Assembly (NCBI GenBank): GCA_011032825.1
Contig: JAADJZ010000015.1
Span: 496,001-560,000 of the forward strand
Origin: Massariosphaeria phaeospora
Lineage: Eukaryota > Ascomycota > Dothideomycetes > Pleosporales
Length of the DNA: 64,000 bases
Direction of reading: 5' to 3'
Below the pieces are notes generated by a model. It searched no databases and was not told the origin of the DNA. It was given only the letters and a program-made list of their open reading frames with translations. Within the stretch, counting starts at the first letter, position 1; each line of letters opens with the position of its first letter. Made by a program: the position numbers and the translations under genes. Below are positions 57,951-64,000 of the stretch, one piece after another.

Positions 57951-60900
57951 TTCTGCTTTTTTAGAGAACTTGGATTCTTTGCCTCTAGATTTTGCTAGTA
58001 ATATTTTCGTACTAGTTTCTTGTAGTTCGTAAGATTCTGTATTAGTTCCTATGTGTTCTAGCTCTCTAGCTATTTTTGCTATTTAACTAAGTATTTCTAC
58101 TAACGTCTAAACTTCTATAGGTCTTTAACTTTCTCAACTTCGTACTTTTCGTTTTTAAGCTCGATATTAGTTGCTACTTCGGCGTTTAGTAGTGCTAGTT
58201 TAAAAAGTAATTTGTAAAAAACTAAATGTATGCGCATGCTTGTAAGTAGCTATAGTTTAAATAATACAAGTCTTTTAACTTTTAAGATTTTAAACAGTTT
58301 TATTTAAAAGTTGTTTAACTTGTTGCATAGTTGTTTAGTTTTTAGGTTTTTTTGTAAGAGAAAAACTCTATTTCTCTCTTTAAAAGTTAGTTCCTTAAGC
58401 TTTTTTTTATTTGCTAACTTAGCTGTCGTAAGGTTCCTTTAAGCAATTCGTTAGCTTAATTTGTTATGTAATTTTTGCATTCTAAAAGCCTTATCGTTTG
58501 CTGCTAGCAAAATGCTTTTAATATTCTTTAGATTTTAATAAGCTACTAGCTTATATCTATAATTTGCGTAGTATAGCAAGTGTTTTTTAGTTGTAAACCT
58601 CGTACTATTGTAAGCTAATTGTGCTGTTAGTAGAAGTTTAACCTAGTTGTTTTACAGCTTGTTAGTATACATTCGTAGGTACTATTCTAGCGTTTAATTT
58701 GTTCGTTTTGTCTAGCTGTTTGTTTGCGAGTAGAAGCTAGTTAATAGCTTCTTTGCAACTTCTAACTAGGCTAAAAACGTATTCTAAAACTTTAATGTAA
58801 ATAGTTTGTTTCTATTAGTAATAAACTGTTCTAGCAATTTGTAGTTAGCGACAAGTGCTTTTGTAACTTCGTAAGCTATTTCTTCTACTGTAATTAACTC
58901 TTCTGTTAGTACAAAATGTAATTTTTTAGTTAATTAATCTACGATTACCAAGATCGAGTTGCATAGCTGTGCTAATTTGAGTTTTAACAATTTTAAAAGC
59001 TTTACTATAAAGTCTATTGTAACGCTAATCTATAGGCGTGCGAGTAGTTCTAGCAGTTAGAGTAATCCGTAGAGCTTATGTTTTTTAGGTTTGTTTTTTA
59101 AACAATCTAAATAGTTGCTTATTGCTTTCTAAACTGTGTTTTGTACGTAGAGCATTAAGTACTCGTTTAAAATTTGTTAAACTATTTTGTTAATCTCTAG
59201 GTGTTTATATGCTTGTAAAGCATGTAATTTCTAAATAAGCTATATAGCTTAAGTGTTATTTGTAACTATCTATTTTTGCTAGTTGTTTTTGCTCTATTTT
59301 TAGTGCATTCTTTTTTTAATGCTTGTAACTTTAGCTATTTTAGCTAATTGCAGTTAGTTGTATTTAAAAGTTCTGTTTAAGTTCTGTTGTAATACTAGGT
59401 TGTGCGTAACTAGTTTGTTAGTTTTTGTAAAATCTAATCTTCGACTAAGCGCGTTTGCAGCTTCGTTGTTAGTTTCTTTGCAATAGTAAATCTTGATATC
59501 GTAATCTGCTATAAATTCGGCTTATCTAACTTGTTGTTAGTTTAATTTCTTAGTTGTAGTAAAGCTAGTAAAGTTCTAATAATCTAAGTACACTTGTACT
59601 TAATGCTTTGCTCTTTTTAGCTGTGCTTTCTACTGTTTAAAAGCGTTTATTATTGCTAATAGCTTCTTGTCGTAAACGTTGTAGTTAAGTTTTGCTCTCA
59701 AGAACTTTCTAGAATAGTAGAACACTAGTTTCTATTTTCTATTGTTGCATTGCTGTAAGAGTATTGCTTCTAATGCATAGTCTAAAGCATTAGTTTCTAC
59801 TTAAGTTTTTTTTTCTAGGTTGTGCATCTGTAGCATTAGTACTGTAGTAAACTTCTTTTTAAGTTTTTAAAACGCCTGTTTTTGTATTTCTGTTTATTTG
59901 AACTTTCTATTTTTCTTAGTAACTTCTAAGAGTAGTGTCGTGGTCTTAGAGTAATTCTTAATAAACTTTCGATAGAAGTTAGCGAATTCTAGAAAGAACT
60001 ACACGTCTTTTACTTCTCTTAAGATAATAAATCCTAGATAGCTAGTTTCTGTAACGTAAAATTTACACTTTTTCGAGTAAAAAAGTAGCTAGTACTGCTT
60101 TATCTTTTGTAGCAATTTTTTAACATGTTTCTAATGTTCTTCGAGCGTTTCTTTAGAGTATATTAATACGTTGTTCAAGTACGCTGTAACAAAAATGTCT
60201 AAGTATTTGTATAGTGCTTTGTTAATTAGAGCCTAAAACGTAGCTAAGGCATTAGTTAATCTAAACGGCATAACCTAGTACTTATAGAGTTTATATCTAG
60301 TTTTGAAAGCTATTATCTATTTGTGCTCTTTTGCAATTTTAATGCGATAGTATCCGTCTCGTACGTTAAGTTTTGTAATTTATTTTACTTTTTAAAGTTA
60401 ATTTATAAGCTTTTAAATAAGCAGTAGTAAGTATTTGTTTTTTTGTGTAACGTTGTTGAGATGTTAAAAGTCTACGCACAGTTTCAATTCTTTGTTTTTC
60501 TTAAGTACAAACAATATTAGCGAAGCTATTAAGCTTTCGCTTAGTTGTATGTATTCTCGCTAGATATTTCTTTAAATGTATTTTTTTAATTTCTTTTGCT
60601 AGTTGTAAGTTAGAGAATACATTGGTTCTAGTCGTAGTTTTGTTCCTTTCTTAAGGATAATCTTGTAATTTCATTCTTAGTAGTCTGCTAAATTATGCTT
60701 TTCGTTTTTTTTAAAAAAGCTTTTAAACTTCGCTTAGTATTTAGTAGAAAAGTTTCTAAGCTTTTTTTTCTGTTTTTTAAAAAAGTTAGATCGCGGTTTG
60801 CTTACTTTTAGAAGCGCAACTTGTTGTATTTATATAACGCCTATTTGCTAAGAGTTTTTCTTACAAATTCTCGCGATCTTGTAAAGCAAAATTAAACTAA

Positions 60901-63321
60901 TTCTTTTAATCTTAAGTAAGCTCTAAATTGTTGATTTGTTTTGTTGTACTACAGCAACTTTCTTTTTAAGCCTTTAGCTGCGTATTGTTTTGTTTTCTTA
61001 ATTAATGTTAAAGTTGTGCTTTTGTAGCTAGTTGTACCTAATATACATGTTAGAACTTTTAAAGTTTATAATATTAATACACTGTTGGTGCTTAATGCTT
61101 GCAACTTTTAACTTAACTTTTTAAGTTTTTAAGTTGATTAAACTGTTTCTATATTCTAGTAGTTGTCCGTTAGCTAATACTGTTTGTATTAGTTAATTTT
61201 TAACTTAATAAAGTATTTTGTTTCTTTTTACCTATTCTAGGGAGACTAATGTTTAAGCAGCTTTGCTATTAAGTAGTGCAATAAGCTTTCAACCTGCGAC
61301 TTTCGCTTTTACTTTTATGTAATTTTGTTTTAGTTGCGTTTTTTGTACGCTTTGTACAGTTGTGCTAAAAGCGCTTATACTATTCTAACCGTAGGTCTAG
61401 TAGCCCGCTAGTTTTTTGCTAAAAAAGCTTTTAAAACTTGTTTTTTTAAGATGTCTTACTACTCGTAGTAATTGCACTAGTTAATAAAACATTTTTATAG
61501 CTGTAAGTGTTTGCTGTAGTTTTAATTTTTAAAATTCTATCTAGTCGCGTATCTCTATAGCTAATAGATCGCGCATTTTTAAGTGCAAAAAAGCTAGCGT
61601 GCTGCTTAGCACGTATTGTAGTTTTTTATGCATAATTTATTGTTGCATTCTAAGTAGTCCTTGTTTTCTAGACTTATAGGCTACTATTCTGTAACATGCT
61701 TACTAAACTAGTGTGTTTAACACTTTTTGTTGTAACACTATGCCTATGCGCAGCTGCTGCTGTAGTTTTTAAACTAATTGTTGTAGTTATGTACGTAACA
61801 TCTTGTTACTGTACATTCGCTGTCTTTGAGCAAAACGTGTAATAGTAATTCTAGCTATTGTTAAGCAAAGATTTTATTGTTTGCGTAGTATACACAGTTC
61901 TTTTCGTTGCACTAGTGCCAAAGTAAGTTTCCGTAATTGTTCTAATCTGCGAATTTTATTTTCTTTTTTATTAGTCTTTGTTGTGCTATTGCTGCTTTTG
62001 CAGCTTTTTATCTTTGTAGTTTTTTAATTTGTAGTTCTTTAAACTGTTAGTTGTAGTACTAGGCAATGTAAGTAGTTTTACCGCACATCTAGCACTCGTA
62101 GTTCTAAAGTTGATTTATAATTTCTTTTGCTTGTAGATAAGCAGGTTTTGTTTCCTAGTCTAACAGTTCTTTTGCTATTAGGTTTTCAACTTTAACTTAC
62201 TTGCTGTTTAGTTCTTTGTAGATTTTTGAATATAGTGTAGCTACTTGTTGTAGTTAAACTATAGCGATAGTAGCAGCTTGCGCGCCTGCTACTTTCTATA
62301 GTGTTTCTAAGTAGTTTTTGCAAAAGTGTTTGTTTTTACTGCATTTAAAACATACTTTACTATTGTAACACTTCTAGCGTTTTTCTTTTAACAGCTTGTT
62401 TTTAGAGTTTTGTTTTGTTAAAGTAGCGTTCTTTTTGTTAAACTACCTTTAAAGTAGTTTGTTGTTTTAGATTTTTCTAACGCTGTTGATATCTATTAGG
62501 TCGTAGTAATAGGTTTTTTTAATCGTAGCTACTAGGCGTATGTATAGTTTAACAGTAAACTTACGTTTCTACTATTGTTGCTATAGTTAGTTATTAATTT
62601 GTACTGCAGTTTTAATTAACTCGTTAAGTTTCTCTAGTTTTTTGTCTTAACTTATTTTATTTTTTACGTGTTTTTTTAACTTTGCGTAGTAGAACTTGCA
62701 TAAGCTACGTTTTTCTACATTGTCTACTTTAGCCTAAATTTTTTTAAATTTAATTGTGTACTCGCTAGCTAAGCTTTTTTGCTTAAGTAGTTTAAGTTAG
62801 TTTATTGCTTGCTGCGTTTTGTCTACTTTGCCGTAGATCGTATAAAGTTTCTACTTAAACAACTTTTAATTTTTAAAAATGCGCTTCGTGTTTTGCTTTA
62901 TTTTCTTTACGTTTTTTACGTGCGTAACGTAGTTTTCAGCGTATAGCTAAAACTATTTTGCTGCGTTGTCTTTTATGTGCATTCTAGCTACTAGAATTTT
63001 GTTTTAATCTGTGTAAAAGCTGTTGCTATAATAACAGCAGTAAAAGTCTACGTTAGTAAAAAAAAGTTTTAAGTTTTTTTTTCTTTCGCTATATTTCTCT
63101 AGAGAGAGTGCCTTTGCTAACTTTTCTTCTATTCTACTTTAGAGCTTTGTAACTACTGCTAATAGTTCTTAAATCTATTCTACTTGCTGCTGTATCTAAT
63201 TAGCTTGTTCTACTATTACAGTTGCTAGGTTCGTTGTAAGTGTAGTAACGCTGCTGCTCGTTGTGCGTAAGCTCGTAAGTGTTGCTATGTTGTTTTAGTT
63301 TTAAACCTAAAGTAGTTAACG
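57950..63321 (-). pseudogene. Decayed gag-pol of gypsy #3
   Basis: Minus-strand counterpart of the gypsy #2 coding region. CCHC knuckle at 62352-62311 (C-x2-C-x4-H-x4-[Y], fourth Cys decayed). Reverse-transcriptase site at 60181-60161 reads YLNNVLI, both Asp decayed to Asn. Chromodomain-like segment (KYEVEKV ... YLVK) at about 58165-57980. Dense TAG/TAA stops; no intact frame. Confidence 0.82.
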
Positions 63322-63832
63322 TGTTATCAAAAGCTTCTCTTACTAAAGGTACGAGTTATCAAACTCGAAGATTCTACCTAAGAAATTGTTTTGTGTTTGA
63401 AAAGCTTAATAACAACAAAAGAAACAATCTCAATTCTATTTTTAATAGAATAACAAAGTAACAATCTGTTGCCTATAGATCTAATCTATGTATAAAATGT
63501 ACTTAGAAAAGTTAACTACAAAGAATTTAAATTGTAAAAGAAATTTTGCTAATCTATATAGTTCTATAATTCTTCGCTAAAAGCGTTTTGCTTTGCTTGC
63601 TACGTTTTGCTACGCCGTAGCGTTCGTAGCGCTCGTAGCAACTGCTGCTTAGTGTGCTACGTGCTAAAATTCTGTATTGCTTTGTAGCGCACGTAGCGCA
63701 TTACGTAACTTTTGCTAACTTAATTCTACTTCGCGCGTTGCTGTACTTCTGTTTTGCAAACTTGCAAGCTCTAACAACTTTTCTACGTCGTTGCTTAGTC
63801 TACGATACCTAGTATCGTTTCTATTTGTAACA
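63322..63832 (-). repeat. 5' LTR of gypsy #3
   Basis: 511 bp, plus-strand ends TGTTATCAAAAGC and TTTGTAACA. Carries the same GTAGCG-rich segment as its partner. Confidence 0.9.
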
Positions 63833-64000
63833 TTTTATTTAACAATAGCTAAAACTACTATTACACGTTTTACTTAAAAATAGCGAATGTATAGTAACAG
63901 AATGTTACGTACACAACTATAAAAACTAGTTAAAAAACTATAGTAGTAGCTGCAAATAAGCGTAGTATTATAATAAAAAGTGTTAAATACACTAGTTATG

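Larger units (their letters stand above)
56716..63832 (-). mobile_element. Gypsy element #3, complete, inverted
   Basis: 7117 bp with 511-bp LTRs at both ends, same family as gypsy #2 but on the minus strand. The five-base target duplication is TCTTA on the left (56711-56715) and TTTTA on the right (63833-63837), one C/T change apart. The polypurine tract next to the 3' LTR reads AAAGAGAGAAATAA on the minus strand (about 57225-57240). It is inserted in gypsy #1, whose sequence resumes at 63833. Confidence 0.92.
40230..64000. other. AT-rich, RIP-decayed transposon block
   Basis: Base composition switches within a few tens of bases at about 40200-40250 from balanced to roughly 70% A+T. It stays so to the right edge. 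Long frames vanish; TAG and TAA stops are dense, mostly where CAG, CAA or TGG would be expected. That is the CpA-to-TpA pattern of RIP. All material from 40428 on can be assigned to nested mobile elements. Confidence 0.9.
43619..64000 (+). mobile_element. Gypsy element #1, split into four visible pieces
   Basis: The 5' LTR is 43619-44124. The internal pieces are 44125-44402, 53655-54454, 56336-56715 and 63833-64000; joined, they are collinear with gypsy #2 from 45140 to about 46980. They are separated by three independent insertions: the Fot-type element (44403-53654), pogo/Fot copy 2 (54455-56335) and gypsy #3 (56716-63832). The 3' part lies outside the window. A third, CA-rich gag-like segment is visible in 53655-54452. 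Confidence 0.85.

Noticed and set aside
40428..64000. Ty1/copia or LINE elements in the AT-rich block
   Set aside because: Order of domains (RT before integrase, then a chromodomain-like end), LTR structure and the zinc knuckle fit Ty3/gypsy. No second LTR family or poly-A-ended element was found.
1..64000. CRISPR arrays, rRNA and tRNA genes
   Set aside because: No regularly spaced repeat-spacer pattern, no rRNA-like sequence, and no cloverleaf with a convincing T-arm was noticed by eye. A tRNA search tool could still find one that I missed.

Overview
The window reads as a piece of a filamentous ascomycete (Pezizomycotina) chromosome. Coding genes carry short introns (mostly 47-87 nt) with GTAAGT-like donors and CTAAC/CTGAC branch sites. 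The right-hand third is AT-rich repeat DNA with the C-to-T decay typical of repeat-induced point mutation (RIP). A Dothideomycete with an AT-isochore genome is my guess; the sequence does not prove it.

Region 1 (1-40230) is GC-balanced and holds ten genes I can model exon by exon: a small unknown protein (1609-2439), protein kinase C PKC1 (10136-6157, minus), a Zn2Cys6 transcription factor (13731-16872), a secreted alpha/beta-hydrolase (17629-19084), two divergent His/Glu-rich 'allergen'-type proteins (21490-20451 minus and 23226-24975 plus), a second secreted alpha/beta-hydrolase (26686-28262), an MFS transporter (30308-28610, minus), a secreted ferritin-like protein (32411-31313, minus) and the RNB-family translational regulator SSD1 (38517-34198, minus). 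PKC1 and SSD1 both belong to fungal cell-wall integrity and morphogenesis control. The two hydrolases and the two His/Glu-rich proteins form two paralogue pairs interleaved within 11 kb. Intergenic gaps are long (0.3-3.7 kb) and contain TATA boxes, pyrimidine-rich leaders and simple repeats.

Region 2 (about 40230-64000) has no intact host gene. It can be parsed as one stack of transposons inserted into each other. A pogo/Fot-type DNA transposon (from 40428, itself carrying an 898-bp MITE) is cut by gypsy element #0. Gypsy #0 is cut by gypsy #1 (5' LTR at 43619, running off the right edge). Gypsy #1 is cut by a Fot-type element (44403-53654), a second pogo/Fot copy (54455-56335) and a complete inverted gypsy element #3 (56716-63832). 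The Fot-type element is in turn cut by the complete gypsy #2 (44640-52038). Six LTR copies of about 500 bp (TGTTA...TAACA), TA and 5-bp target duplications, a polypurine tract, a CCHC knuckle, a reverse-transcriptase YLDD-type site and a chromodomain-like segment identify the gypsy copies as Ty3/gypsy chromoviruses. Where the left end is visible, most junctions can be checked against an uninterrupted sister copy in the same window.

The most unusual item is a decayed reading frame on the strand opposite to pol, just inside the 3' LTR of these chromoviruses. In three copies it keeps the spacing of a fungal Zn2Cys6 zinc cluster, followed by a coiled-coil-like tail. That suggests the retroelement family carries its own antisense zinc-cluster gene.
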